In this document: positions 45,878-54,801 of the stretch, in pieces | How the letters are laid out: the number at the start of each line of letters is the position of its first letter | How positions within the stretch are numbered: the first letter of the stretch is position 1 | Origin: Blautia glucerasea | GTDB taxonomy: Bacteria > Bacillota > Clostridia > Lachnospirales > Lachnospiraceae | Length of the DNA stretch: 64,000 nucleotides | Direction of reading: 5' to 3' | Assembly: GCF_020537505.1 (NCBI RefSeq) | Contig: NZ_JAJBMO010000003.1 | Span: 186,001-250,000 of the forward strand | The notes under the pieces: generated by a model | The model's input: the letters and a program-made list of their open reading frames with translations, nothing else | Databases searched by the model: none | Told to the model about the DNA's origin: nothing | Made by a program: the position numbers and the translations under genes

Positions 45878-46231
45878 TCAGCCCCGCTTTTTTCGCATAT
45901 ATTCCCGCTGCTGTCTGCGGTGTGCCGCCTTTGCACAGGCCGCCGAACAATAGGTTTGCCGTCCATCAGGAGCCACGGCTCTGCCGCATACCGGGCAAGC
46001 CTTGAAATTCGGCCTTGGCCCTTCTGCCAGCAGCGCAGCCTCCAGCGCCGGATCAAGGGGCAGAACTGCCTCGCGGAAGTAGCGGCAATAAGCCCCCGTC
46101 CAGCATTTCCCAAACATATAGCACTCGCAATCCAGCGGCAGGCAGCCGCAGTCCCGGTCATAGTTGGCACACCATTTTGATACCAGCCTGCGAATTGCCG
46201 TTTTTTCTGTCCGGGTCAGTTCTCGGCCCAC
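45878..46231 (-). CDS. Cysteine-rich VLP-type protein
   Basis: 117 residues from a GTG at 46231, chosen because GGGAGGTG lies 5 nt before it. The N-terminal part carries a cysteine array (WCANYDRDCGCLPLDCECY, then CWTGAYCRYFREAVLP) matching the Cys_rich_VLP domain of conjugative elements. The C-terminal part has a second zinc-ribbon-like group (CPVCGRAV, YCSAACAKAAHRRQQREY). Metal binding and nucleic-acid contact are likely; the role in transfer is unknown. Confidence 0.75.
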   Translation of the reverse strand: MGRELTRTEKTAIRRLVSKWCANYDRDCGCLPLDCECYMFGKCWTGAYCRYFREAVLPLDPALEAALLAEGPRPNFKACPVCGRAVAPDGRQTYCSAACAKAAHRRQQREYMRKKRG

Positions 46232-46235
46232 AGCA

Positions 46236-46412
46236 TCACCTCCCGTTGCCCGGTGGTTTGAGCTGCTCCCGGTAGCAGAACACGCAGCCGATCCCGCGCC
46301 AGTAAGGGCAGCCGTCACAACGGGAGCCCTTCGGCGGCAGGCTGGGCAGCACACCCTTAAAGTAGCTTTTTTCTTTCATAAATCCCTCATAGGGGTTGTT
46401 GGTAAATCTCAT
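46236..46412 (-). CDS. Small cysteine-containing protein overlapping its neighbours
   Basis: 58 codons starting MRFTNNPYEGFMKEKSYFKG and containing CDGCPYWRGIGCVFCYRE, four Cys in a likely zinc knuckle. Its ATG overlaps the stop of the DUF4366 gene and its TGA overlaps the ribosome site of the Cys-rich VLP gene. GAGGATAATGA precedes the ATG. Tight coupling supports a real gene. Function unknown. Confidence 0.7.
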   Translation of the reverse strand: MRFTNNPYEGFMKEKSYFKGVLPSLPPKGSRCDGCPYWRGIGCVFCYREQLKPPGNGR

Positions 46413-47158
46413 TCATTATCCTCACTTTCGGTATCGTCCTCGTCCCAAGGCGGCCCATCGTCCTCGGGATCGTCATAATCAGCCAGTTCCTCGCTGTAAT
46501 CCTCTTCGGGTACAGCAGCTTTTTCATGCTTCGGACGGTAAATTTTGAAGTACCAGCCTGCACCGCTGCCCAGAACAGCCACAGCCAAAATCAGCAGAAG
46601 CGTCCCGGTATTGCTTTTCTGCTGGGGCTCGGGTTCCGGCTCCTCCGCAGGTTCTGTTACCGGGGCGGGTTCAGGAGCCGTGCCAGCACACTCGGTCATG
46701 TTGACCGCGCAGACCTCGCAATCCGTATGGATGGCTCCGGGCGCACATTTTTCTGTGCAGGAGCAGGCCGGAAGTTCTCCGCCAGCGGCCTCCAGTGCAG
46801 CCAGCAGATCGGCTTCATCCACCATGTTCAAAAAGTAGGTGTGATACTGTTCGCCGTCCTCGTCCACAGGCTTGTCATAATCAATGACAATGTAAAAGGT
46901 GTTGCCGCCGCTGGTTTCCACCGTGATGAACTGTTTGTTGGTTGCGGCATCGTAGAGCAGATCGCGGGTCACAAGGTTTCCATCCTCCGAAAAGCCCTCG
47001 CCCGGGGTAATGGTAGGCGCTGGCTCCGGGGCCGGAGTTTCTTCCACAACAGGCGGTTCCTCATTCCCACTGTCCGAATAGGCGTAGGCTGGAATCGCAG
47101 AGCCGCATAAAAGAACGGCGGAGCAAAGCCCCGCCGCCAACATACGAAAGTGTTTCAT
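46409..47158 (-). CDS. DUF4366 secreted, membrane-anchored protein of the conjugation module
   Basis: 249 residues. A signal peptide (about 1-26, ending PAYAYSD) leads to an extracellular domain with a cysteine cluster (CSCTEKC and CEVCAVNMTEC near 135-155), a Pro/Glu-rich linker, one membrane helix (about 185-204) and an acidic cytoplasmic tail. This is the DUF4366 layout found next to the NlpC/P60 gene of Tn1549-like elements. It is probably a structural part of the transfer channel. Confidence 0.8.
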   Translation of the reverse strand: MKHFRMLAAGLCSAVLLCGSAIPAYAYSDSGNEEPPVVEETPAPEPAPTITPGEGFSEDGNLVTRDLLYDAATNKQFITVETSGGNTFYIVIDYDKPVDEDGEQYHTYFLNMVDEADLLAALEAAGGELPACSCTEKCAPGAIHTDCEVCAVNMTECAGTAPEPAPVTEPAEEPEPEPQQKSNTGTLLLILAVAVLGSGAGWYFKIYRPKHEKAAVPEEDYSEELADYDDPEDDGPPWDEDDTESEDNE

Positions 47159-47160
47159 AT

Positions 47161-47412
47161 TCAGTTTTCCTCCTTTTCTTCTTCGGACTTCGGGACACTT
47201 TGTCCCAAAGTACCTCCGTCCTTCAGCTTTTCAAACAGCAGCGGGAGCTCCGTAAGGGAAATGCTCATACCGCGCACAATGTCCACGATCTCGCTGTTTT
47301 CCGCCTCCAGCTTTTTCTGCTCCAGCTCCTTGAGCCGGGCCTGCTGTTCACTGATTTTGGCCTTGACCTTATCAATCTCGGCCTGAATTTTCATGCTTTT
47401 GGTAGTTGCCAT
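47161..47412 (-). CDS. DUF4315 coiled-coil protein
   Basis: 83 residues from the ATG at 47412 (GGAGG upstream). An almost continuous coiled coil (residues 7-45, ending EQKKLEAENSEIVDIV) and then MSISLTELPLLFEKLK match DUF4315. The last residues, GTLGQSVPKSEEE, are encoded by a copy of the dispersed palindrome. It sits between the hydrolase and DUF4366 genes, as in related elements. Confidence 0.78.
   Translation of the reverse strand: MATTKSMKIQAEIDKVKAKISEQQARLKELEQKKLEAENSEIVDIVRGMSISLTELPLLFEKLKDGGTLGQSVPKSEEEKEEN
47187..47211. repeat. Dispersed palindrome, copy 6
   Basis: GGGACA-CTT-TGTCCC core inside the last codons of the DUF4315 gene. Confidence 0.88.
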
Positions 47413-47426
47413 TTCAAAACCTCCTG

Positions 47427-49145
47427 TCACGGTAAACGCCCATAGGCGTAAAAATGAGATTGCCAGTAGCTTGTATTCAAATTTGCGTAGCCGATGGGAT
47501 CTCCGCAATGCAGCATTTTTCCATCACCGACATAAATCCCGCAATGGCTCACGCCCGGCGTGTCATAGGTGCCTTTGAAGAACACCAGATCACCGGGTTT
47601 GGGAGAGCTGGTCGGCGTACAGATGTTATAGAGCCCCTGGGCTCCCAGCCTGCCCACATTCCAGCCGGAGTGATTGATAACCCACGAAACGTACCCCGAG
47701 CAATCAAAGGAAGTGGCGGGAGAACTGCCGCCCCACACATAGGGATAGCCGATGTATTTCTGCGCTTCGGCAAGCATCGCGGCAAAGGTTTCATCGTCCA
47801 GATATTCTCCGGGCACTTCGTAATCACCGGGTTTCCCGGTAATGTACTTGTTCACATAAGGAGAATCCGGGAACAGATCAGGGCGGTTCCCCAGCGTTGC
47901 CATATAGATGGCATATCGGGAAAGCTGATCCTCGCCCATAACGTACACAGGTACATGGGACAAATCAAAGTTTTCCAGCGTGACCGTACAGATGTAATAA
48001 TCGTAAGGCACCTGATAGGTGTCCGTATGGGAGTTGCCGTCCTCGTCCGTCCATGTGTCGGTTTCTGTGCGATACCGGGTTTCCACCACCACATCCTCCG
48101 TGAGAATGTACTGGCGGTCAAAGAGCATTTGCAGCGTTCCCTGTACCTCGCCTATTGTCCATTGTCCCTCATGGAGCGCACACAAAAGAGAAAGCAGCAC
48201 ATAGGGGTCATGTTCAATTTCATCCAGATCGAAGTGGTATTCGTCATAGTCATGGGTGCTTTCATAGGTGTCCAGATAATGCTGCAAATCATCTTCCAGC
48301 ACACAATAGGCGGCTTCGGCGGCCAGCATATCACGATCCTCGCAAGGATAGGTGCTGGCTCCTAATGCACCGGCCCCGGCGTTCCCCAGCATAAGCATGG
48401 TAGAGGAACAGGACTGCATAGCAAACAGGAGTAACACACAGAGCACCGCAATCACGGCACCTGCGGGATGACTTTTGACAAATTCCACTGCCCGGGCAGT
48501 CAGGCGTTCTGTGGCTGTGGCAGTTTTCCCAGCCGCAGCCGCGCTCTGCTTTGCAGCCTCCTTTGCCTGCTTGCGGTATTGCCTGCGGAGCCGTTGCTTC
48601 TGCCAGTAGCGGGTAAGGGCATTTTTCGTCAGCTCCGGGTGCTCCTGTGCGGTGGTGTGAAAATGGTAGTCCGCCGTGTACTTGGTATAGCGGGCCTCGG
48701 CCTTGCGTACCACTTTTGCCGGATGTTCCCGGACTTTACGGCGCACAAAGCGAGAGCCATGCCGTAGCGCGGTTTCTCCCACAAGCTCAGAACGGTGTGC
48801 GCCTTCCGTGCCGACATTTTCCTGTTCCACTTCAAAAATCTTGCCATGCACGAAGCTGTGAACGGAACCACTGGCAACACGGCCTATGCGTTTTACCGGG
48901 CCGGGCTTTTTCGGCGGCTTTTGCTTTTCCAGCTTCTCCCGGGCCTGTTCCAGTTTTTCGCCTTGGGACTCCATGCGGAGCTTTGCCGCCGCAGCCTGTT
49001 CCTGCTGGCTCTTTTTGCGGAACTTGGACTTCGGGACACTTTGTCCCGAAGTGTCGGAAGCCTCCGGCCCGGGCTGTTCCCCGTCAGGGGCGTGGGCGGT
49101 CTGCGACCAAGCCTCCTCCTTGGTCTTATTCGTTTTTCGTTTCAT
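47427..49145 (-). CDS. NlpC/P60 cell-wall hydrolase of the transfer apparatus (CD1107-like)
   Basis: 572 residues. A basic, low-complexity cytoplasmic N terminus (about 1-230), one membrane helix (about 236-258, VIAVLCVLLLFAMQSC), an extracellular region, and a C-terminal NlpC/P60 domain: YPYVWGGSSPATSFDCSGYV with the catalytic Cys near residue 482, and the His in VSHCGIYVGDG near 530. It should open the peptidoglycan for the transfer channel. The N-terminal basic region contains a copy of the dispersed palindrome in its coding sequence. Confidence 0.9.
   Translation of the reverse strand: MKRKTNKTKEEAWSQTAHAPDGEQPGPEASDTSGQSVPKSKFRKKSQQEQAAAAKLRMESQGEKLEQAREKLEKQKPPKKPGPVKRIGRVASGSVHSFVHGKIFEVEQENVGTEGAHRSELVGETALRHGSRFVRRKVREHPAKVVRKAEARYTKYTADYHFHTTAQEHPELTKNALTRYWQKQRLRRQYRKQAKEAAKQSAAAAGKTATATERLTARAVEFVKSHPAGAVIAVLCVLLLFAMQSCSSTMLMLGNAGAGALGASTYPCEDRDMLAAEAAYCVLEDDLQHYLDTYESTHDYDEYHFDLDEIEHDPYVLLSLLCALHEGQWTIGEVQGTLQMLFDRQYILTEDVVVETRYRTETDTWTDEDGNSHTDTYQVPYDYYICTVTLENFDLSHVPVYVMGEDQLSRYAIYMATLGNRPDLFPDSPYVNKYITGKPGDYEVPGEYLDDETFAAMLAEAQKYIGYPYVWGGSSPATSFDCSGYVSWVINHSGWNVGRLGAQGLYNICTPTSSPKPGDLVFFKGTYDTPGVSHCGIYVGDGKMLHCGDPIGYANLNTSYWQSHFYAYGRLP
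49028..49052. repeat. Dispersed palindrome, copy 7 (perfect)
   Basis: ACTTCGGGACA-CTT-TGTCCCGAAGT, both arms exact, inside the 5' part of the NlpC/P60 gene. Confidence 0.92.
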
Positions 49146-51486
49146 TCTTCATATCCTCCGGGCGTGTAGTCAGCAGGTCATAGATTTCTCCGCGAGGGAA
49201 CCGATCCACAAACGGAATGGTTACATTTCCATAGAACAACAGCCCCTCGCCGGAATTGCTGTGTGTGATATAGGAAAGCTGATGCTCGGAAATACCGAGC
49301 TGTTTTGCCAGAATGGTACGGTCACTCTGCGCCTGCGAAAGCAGAATCATAAAATCCGTGTTGTCCAGAATGTTCTCGATTTCCCGGCTGGCCAAAAGGT
49401 CTTTGACGTTCTGCGTCAAAGCAGACGGCACACATCCTTTTTTACGCAGCATTTTCCAGACTGCCACAAAGTAGCTGGCTGTCAGCGGATCGCGGAGCAG
49501 GATATGAAACTCGTCAAAGTAGCACCAAGTCGCCGCACCCTCGTGGAAGTTCTGATCCACCGCCTGCGAAACAAACTCATTTGTGATGTGCATTGCAATC
49601 TTTCTAAGGTTTTCGCCCATGTTTTTCAGAACGATGCACACCACACGGCTGTCCGTCTTGACGTTGGTAGGATGGTTAAAGAGATTGAGGGAGCCTGTGC
49701 AATAAAGCTCTAAGGCAGTTGCCACGCGCCGGGCTTCGGGCTCCGGCTGGCGTAAGAGCTCTTCGTACAAATCCTGCAACAGCGGCGTTTTTGCGGTTTC
49801 CAGTCCGAGCGCCTGTTCCCGGTACACCAAACGCACACAGCGGTCAATGACCGTCTTTTCAATGGGCTGCAAACCTTCCTTGCCGCCAACCACCAGCTCG
49901 CACAGGGACAAAAGAAAATCCGCCTTCATGGAAAGCGGGCTTTCTCCGGCAGCCATATTGAGCTCCACATCCATCGGATTGAGATGGTGCGGGCTGTCCG
50001 GGGCAATCTCGATCACCTGGCCGCCCAGCCTTCGCACCAGCGGCGCATATTCGCCCATCGGGTCAACCACGATGATCCGATCCTGCGGGATGGTGAGAAA
50101 CACATTCAAGAGCTCGCGCTTTGCGGCAAAGCTCTTGCCGGAGCCCGTAGAGCCCAAATACATCCCGTTTGCCGATTTCAGCTTTTTGCGGTCAGCCATG
50201 ATGACATTGTGAGAAAGTGCGTTCATGCCATAGTAGAGGGCCTGTCCAGCCATGCGGAGCTCCCTTGTCATAAAGGGGATAAAAATGGCTGTGGAGCTGG
50301 TTGTCATACCGCGCTGGATTTCTACCTCGTTGTAGCCAAGGGCCAGCGAAGAAACAAAGCCCTGTTCCTGTTGCCAGTCCAGACGGCGCAGAGCGCAGTT
50401 GTATTTCTGCGCGATGCCGCCCACGGTAAACACATCGTTTTCCAGCCGCTGGCGAGTAGGGGCAAGGTTTACCACCGTAAAGGTCAGCAGAAACATTCGC
50501 TCATTGCGGGATTGCAAATCAGCCAGAAGCTCCGCCGCGTCCTTGCTGAATGTAATCAGGTCAGGGGGAAGAATATCCGGGTCATAGCCGGAGCGCACAG
50601 CCTTTCTCTGTTCCTCCACTTTCATTTTTCCGATGTCCGAGATTTTCCCCTTGATGGTCTTAATTGCCTTGAGCTGATCCACGGTCTGAATGTGCATGGT
50701 CACGGTCATTTCCGCATCCAGCTCCAAGATTTCCGCCAACAACTTATCCGAAAGCTCCGATGCCATAATCTGTAAGTAGGACACCGCGCCCCAATACTGG
50801 CCGATGCGGAATGTGCGGGACTGGCGGAAGTCGAGACTGTCCGGGGCAATAAAGTCTTTTGTGCCGAGCCCGGTCTGCGGGATGTCTTTCCACGAAAAGC
50901 GGAACGCCTCACGGCTCCCCGGGTGCATCTGGCTATGAAGCAGCGCAAGGCGGGCCCGTCCGTCCATCGGCTCCGAGGGAACGCCCAGCCGCTTAAAGTT
51001 TCCCATGACATCGGCCTCCACACGCTCCAGACGGGGCCGTGCCTCCGCAATCCCCTCGGCGGGTATGCCAAAGGTGATGTATTTTGAGCGTTCAATGCCG
51101 TTATTGCTTTTGGCAATCTGATTTTTCAGCATCCCGGTAAACTCATCCCGGACGCTGTTATAGTTGTCATCCGCTTTCGGGATATTGACTTGATAGCGGC
51201 TGCGGGAATGGGAACGACGGTTGATAAAGGAAAGCTGGAACGGCAGCGAACTGTCAAAGTAGTTGAGGAATGAGCTCCATCCGCTGAATATGGCAGTCTG
51301 ATCCTCGGTGGATGCCACGGAGTAATTGATGTCCTCATATTCCACGGTTTTTGTATAGAGCCCGCCCGGGAGCTTGCACACACCGTCCGGGTGCATGGAC
51401 AGATACGGGATTGTCTGCTGGGCAGACAGGGCCGCCCGGCCTTTACCCTTAGTGGCGGCTCCGTTTTTCTTCTTTGTGTTTTTCAA
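49126..51486 (-). CDS. VirB4-type conjugation ATPase
   Basis: 786 residues (TTG start with GGAGG 6 nt before). The N-terminal half is the VirB4 accessory domain. The ATPase half has Walker A GSTGSGKSFAAK near 447, RIIVVDPMGEYAPLV near 480 and Walker B WCYFDEFHILL near 650. It powers assembly or substrate movement of the type IV secretion channel on the inner face of the membrane. It overlaps both PrgI upstream and the hydrolase downstream. Confidence 0.92.
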   Translation of the reverse strand: MKNTKKKNGAATKGKGRAALSAQQTIPYLSMHPDGVCKLPGGLYTKTVEYEDINYSVASTEDQTAIFSGWSSFLNYFDSSLPFQLSFINRRSHSRSRYQVNIPKADDNYNSVRDEFTGMLKNQIAKSNNGIERSKYITFGIPAEGIAEARPRLERVEADVMGNFKRLGVPSEPMDGRARLALLHSQMHPGSREAFRFSWKDIPQTGLGTKDFIAPDSLDFRQSRTFRIGQYWGAVSYLQIMASELSDKLLAEILELDAEMTVTMHIQTVDQLKAIKTIKGKISDIGKMKVEEQRKAVRSGYDPDILPPDLITFSKDAAELLADLQSRNERMFLLTFTVVNLAPTRQRLENDVFTVGGIAQKYNCALRRLDWQQEQGFVSSLALGYNEVEIQRGMTTSSTAIFIPFMTRELRMAGQALYYGMNALSHNVIMADRKKLKSANGMYLGSTGSGKSFAAKRELLNVFLTIPQDRIIVVDPMGEYAPLVRRLGGQVIEIAPDSPHHLNPMDVELNMAAGESPLSMKADFLLSLCELVVGGKEGLQPIEKTVIDRCVRLVYREQALGLETAKTPLLQDLYEELLRQPEPEARRVATALELYCTGSLNLFNHPTNVKTDSRVVCIVLKNMGENLRKIAMHITNEFVSQAVDQNFHEGAATWCYFDEFHILLRDPLTASYFVAVWKMLRKKGCVPSALTQNVKDLLASREIENILDNTDFMILLSQAQSDRTILAKQLGISEHQLSYITHSNSGEGLLFYGNVTIPFVDRFPRGEIYDLLTTRPEDMKNETKNE

Positions 51487-51832
51487 TCACATCCTCCTTT
51501 CCAGCGCCCGGCCCGACAAAGGGCGCATAAATGTTTTCGGTTCGGTAGGCCCTGATCCCCGGCCTTAGAAACTTGGCCCGGATGATATTCCGCACCACCT
51601 TTTCAAAGGGTAAGCCGTCCTTTTCATACATGGCCAGCAGGAACGCCGGGAGCATAATTCCCAGCATGAGAAACATCGCCCCGGTATTGCCGAGGGTGCC
51701 ACGGGTCAGCAGATAGGCCGGAATCCCCACCGCGCCCGCGCTGCCGAAGCAGACAAGCTGGCGTTTGGTAAGGTTGAAAGCCATCTTTGTTTTGATTTTG
51801 GATAAATCGTTTGGTACGTTTACATAGGGCAT
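51449..51832 (-). CDS. PrgI-family channel protein
   Basis: 127 residues. It opens MPYVNVPNDLSKIKTKMAFNL, has two membrane segments (about 27-46 and 50-70, the first rich in Gly/Ala) and then a cytoplasmic stretch EKVVRNIIRAKFLRPG. This is the PrgI/VirB3-like component next to virB4. The 3' end overlaps the virB4 start by 38 nt. Confidence 0.85.
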   Translation of the reverse strand: MPYVNVPNDLSKIKTKMAFNLTKRQLVCFGSAGAVGIPAYLLTRGTLGNTGAMFLMLGIMLPAFLLAMYEKDGLPFEKVVRNIIRAKFLRPGIRAYRTENIYAPFVGPGAGKEDVIEKHKEEKRSRH

Positions 51833-51835
51833 AGA

Positions 51836-52408
51836 TCACACTCCTTTCTGCACTTCGGGACAATGTGTCCCAAAGTCCGGGATGGTTGGTGTTACTTCAT
51901 TTCCCCATACAGCCCAGCCGGGCGGGGTCTGCCTGGCAAAGAGCTCCACGCGGGGCAGATCGCCCATCAGGGAAATGATTTTGGCGCGGGCCTCGTCCGG
52001 CTTTTTGCTATGGGCTTCAATCGGGGAAATGATGAATTGATGAATGTTGGCAGCCTGCCGCTTTGGATGTCCCTTGGTTGCCAGCAGGCAGATTTCTGCA
52101 TTGCCCCTTGTCCAGAAGCCAAGGCCGTAAAACCAGCTATCCGCTTTCTTGTTCTTTTTCAGCCAGACGAAAGCAACGCTTTTGTAGGTGAAGCCCCAAG
52201 CCTCGATCAGCCGGAGCGCCTCCGGGAGCTGCGGGAAAGTGGCCCATAAAAAGAGTGCGCTGTCCGGGGCTGCAAGATCAGCCACAGGCAACGCACATAA
52301 ATCCTCAATGCTCATAGTGGGATAATGATTTTCCGCCGCGCCCTGTACTTTCTTAGCCGAGTAGCGCCACGGCGGGTCAGCGTAAATGATAGAATACTGC
52401 TGGATAAT
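51836..52408 (-). CDS. MT-A70-family DNA adenine methyltransferase
   Basis: 190 residues when read from ATT at 52408. The catalytic motif DPPWRYS lies near residue 10, upstream of the first ATG (52315), so a start at that ATG would delete the active site. AAAGGAG precedes the ATT, which overlaps the previous stop as TAATT, where a coupled gene would show TAATG. S-adenosylmethionine-binding features and FWTRGNAEICLLATKG fit the family. It probably methylates element DNA at adenine, protecting it on entry. The last residues run through a palindrome copy. Confidence 0.8.
   Translation of the reverse strand: MIQQYSIIYADPPWRYSAKKVQGAAENHYPTMSIEDLCALPVADLAAPDSALFLWATFPQLPEALRLIEAWGFTYKSVAFVWLKKNKKADSWFYGLGFWTRGNAEICLLATKGHPKRQAANIHQFIISPIEAHSKKPDEARAKIISLMGDLPRVELFARQTPPGWAVWGNEVTPTIPDFGTHCPEVQKGV
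51852..51876. repeat. Dispersed palindrome, copy 8
   Basis: GGGACA-ATG-TGTCCC core inside the last codons of the MT-A70 gene, upstream of the PrgI gene. Confidence 0.88.
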
Positions 52409-53187
52409 TACACTCCTTTCTCGCCGGAGCTTTTTACTGCCTGCGCCGCACGGATGCGCTCACTGGCGGCGGCATAAAAGGACGGGGCCGTTTCAAAGCA
52501 TACAAAGCGGCGTTCTGTGTTGATAGCTGCAATCGCGGTTGTGCCGGAGCCCGCGCAAATGTCCGCAACCAGCTCGCCAGGGCGGGTATAGGTGCGGATC
52601 AGATACTCGCAGAGTTCCACGGGCTTCTGTGTGGGGTGGATGCCGCCGGACACCGTAGGCACAAATAGTACATTTCCGGGATAGCGGCGGCCATCGTTGG
52701 ACTCCGATCCCTGCCGTTCAAATTTCCCATAGTTGGAGCTTGTACCGCTTCGGGAATGAACGCGGGCATAAGGCTTGCCATAAGTAAACTGCGGATTGTA
52801 GACCGGGGACTTCTGGTAAAACACCAAGATATTCTCGGACTTTTTCAGTGGAGCCCGGTTTGCATTGAGAAAGCCCGTTCCGCGCTCCTTGTACCAAATC
52901 CACTCATAGCGGAGCATGGCGAGGTTGGATGCGCCCAGCACCTTGTCAAAGGGGCACTGTGCGAAAAACAGCACTGCGCCATTCGGTTTGACTGCCCATT
53001 TCACCGCCTCCCACAGCTCCGGGAGCGGCAGGGGCACATCCCAATAATTCCGGGTTGTGCCGTAAGGCGGATCAGTCAGCAGCATATCCACGCTATGTTT
53101 TGGCAAAGAACGCAAGCCCTCGATGCCGTCCATGAGAAACAAGCCCTCCTTCGGGACACGTTGTCCCAAAGTGCGGCTATCGGTCAT
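52408..53187 (-). CDS. DNA N6-adenine/N4-cytosine methyltransferase (DPPY type)
   Basis: 259 residues from the ATG at 53187 (GGAGG 6 nt before); the longer open frame overlaps the SpoVG-like gene. Motif IV is LLTDPPYGTTRNYW near residue 41, and motif I, ADICAGSGTTAIAA, is near 220, so the order is that of beta-class enzymes. HPTQKPVELCEYLIRT precedes motif I. No restriction endonuclease is adjacent, so it is an orphan methylase, likely protective. It overlaps the MT-A70 gene by 1 nt. Confidence 0.88.
   Translation of the reverse strand: MTDSRTLGQRVPKEGLFLMDGIEGLRSLPKHSVDMLLTDPPYGTTRNYWDVPLPLPELWEAVKWAVKPNGAVLFFAQCPFDKVLGASNLAMLRYEWIWYKERGTGFLNANRAPLKKSENILVFYQKSPVYNPQFTYGKPYARVHSRSGTSSNYGKFERQGSESNDGRRYPGNVLFVPTVSGGIHPTQKPVELCEYLIRTYTRPGELVADICAGSGTTAIAAINTERRFVCFETAPSFYAAASERIRAAQAVKSSGEKGV
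53148..53172. repeat. Dispersed palindrome, copy 9
   Basis: GGGACA-CGT-TGTCCC core inside early codons of the DPPY methylase gene. Confidence 0.86.
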
Positions 53188-53908
53188 TGCGGGCCTCCTT
53201 TGCTTTGGCAGGTGCAGGCCGGGCGGCATTTTCTTTTCCAGCTTGTTTCGCGGCCTCGGCCATCTGCTCCTTGATCGGGGCAGGCCGTACCGCCTGGGCC
53301 CGTGCAACAAGCTGTTCCACCGCCGCATGATACGCCTTCACACCAGCCGCGTTAATCCGCTCCTGTGTGGCGTGGTCAGGAATCCGAACCGTAGCCCGGT
53401 ATCCCGTCCGGCTGGCAGGATCGGGTTTAGAGGGAGCTCCGAGAAAAATTCCGTTTTTCCCGTCCACAACCTTAAAATCGTCGATGACCACACCGCCAAA
53501 ATTGACGCTGGCGAAGCCGATCAGTTTACCCTGCGGCTCAATCGGGCGGACAGATACTGTGATCGGAACAACCGCCTCTTGCAAGACGGCATCCGTCCGC
53601 ATTTTTACCGCCTCGTCAATACTAACGCCCTTGACTTCCGCAAGCTCCGCGATGGGAGCATCAAATAGCCAGCGCCGCTCCTCCGCAGCAATCTGCTCCG
53701 GGGTCAGCAATACATCATCTTTCTTACTCAGATAAAATTCCTCCTTTCCGCTTGCCGGAGCAGGCTGGGCGGGGTCGTCCATCAGCTCTTTTCTTTGCAG
53801 GACGGCCTCTGTTTCCGCCATAAAGCGGTAAGCGTCTGCCTCAGTAAACTCCTCCGGCGTTTTTCCATTCCATAAGCGCGTTCCGTCTGCCCCGTATCTT
53901 CTCGGCAT
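53177..53908 (-). CDS. SpoVG-domain protein with long flanking extensions
   Basis: 243 residues from the ATG at 53908 (GGAGGTGG upstream). The central SpoVG domain, about residues 115-195 (VSVRPIEPQGKLIGFASVNF, then DDFKVVDGKNGIFLGAPSK), is a small RNA/DNA-binding fold. About 110 residues precede it and 50 Ala/Lys-rich residues follow it. Chromosomal SpoVG is only about 95 residues, so this is an element-specific form. It probably acts as a regulator of transfer genes. Confidence 0.8.
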   Translation of the reverse strand: MPRRYGADGTRLWNGKTPEEFTEADAYRFMAETEAVLQRKELMDDPAQPAPASGKEEFYLSKKDDVLLTPEQIAAEERRWLFDAPIAELAEVKGVSIDEAVKMRTDAVLQEAVVPITVSVRPIEPQGKLIGFASVNFGGVVIDDFKVVDGKNGIFLGAPSKPDPASRTGYRATVRIPDHATQERINAAGVKAYHAAVEQLVARAQAVRPAPIKEQMAEAAKQAGKENAARPAPAKAKEARNDR

Positions 53909-53923
53909 AAGCACCACCTCCTG

Positions 53924-54790
53924 TTAATGAGCGCCAAAGATACGCTGGGCAATGCTCCCGGTCTTAAAGAGCATGAAGCAAAGCAAAACCGTGTAGCCCA
54001 CAGTTCCCCAAATCGCCCCGATGGGATCGCCGCTTGTTGCGATGCCTTGAATGAGCACCGCGTAAATTGCAACACATACAAGAATCAGCAGCCCTTGAAA
54101 GCCCACGGCAAACAGGGACTTGATGTAGTTTTGCCCGGTGCTGCCAAGCTCCCGGTTGGAAAGCGTAGCAACGGGGATGGGGGCCAGACTGGTCAGCAGA
54201 TAGATTTCCAGCATCCTGCCATACACCAAAACGAAAATGATAATCCCCATCGCCTTCATCGTAAATCCAATGAGCGCAGACTGCAGCCAAAGCCCCAAAA
54301 GCGGCCCCAAGTCCATCGCCTCCAGCGAGGTTTCCAGTTCGGCAAGCATATCCGCCGAAACATCGGTAGAGCCTTGAATCAGCCCGCCTGCCTGCGCGAT
54401 AACGCTCTGCGACACATCGAACACAGCCATGACGATATTGAATGTATTTGACAGGATTAAGATTGCACAGGCTGTTTTGAACATCCATTTATAGAGGTTC
54501 GCAACGTCAACCTCGTGCATATTGTTTTTTTCCAAAAGCATCTGTATGAGCTCATAAGTGGCAACAAAGGTCAGCACCATTCCGGCAATCGGCAGGATCA
54601 CCGTTTCGGAAAGCTGTCGGATCAGGGAGAAAACCCCGGCGTGCCACGCCGCCGGGGTAGTCCCTACCTGTGCCGCAATCTCTCCGACTTGGGTATTGAC
54701 GGTATCAAAAAGCCCTTCGAGGTTTCCCATAATCCCGCCAATCAGAAGCTCTTTGAGCCAGTTTGTGAGCCAGTCGGTGAGAAAATCCAT
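53924..54790 (-). CDS. VirB6/TrbL-like channel membrane protein
   Basis: 288 residues with six to seven membrane segments (for example about 58-80, 100-122, 155-180, 183-205, 215-240, 255-278). An amphipathic start (MDFLTDWLTNWLKELLIGG) is typical. In this position, between Maff2 and VirB4 genes, it is the polytopic inner-membrane channel component. Confidence 0.85.
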   Translation of the reverse strand: MDFLTDWLTNWLKELLIGGIMGNLEGLFDTVNTQVGEIAAQVGTTPAAWHAGVFSLIRQLSETVILPIAGMVLTFVATYELIQMLLEKNNMHEVDVANLYKWMFKTACAILILSNTFNIVMAVFDVSQSVIAQAGGLIQGSTDVSADMLAELETSLEAMDLGPLLGLWLQSALIGFTMKAMGIIIFVLVYGRMLEIYLLTSLAPIPVATLSNRELGSTGQNYIKSLFAVGFQGLLILVCVAIYAVLIQGIATSGDPIGAIWGTVGYTVLLCFMLFKTGSIAQRIFGAH

Positions 54791-54801
54791 AAGCGCCTAC
54801 C

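Noticed and set aside
42297..53668. Long plus-strand open frames opposite the conjugation genes
   Set aside because: They are side effects of GC-rich coding sequence on the minus strand; they lack ribosome sites and recognisable domains.
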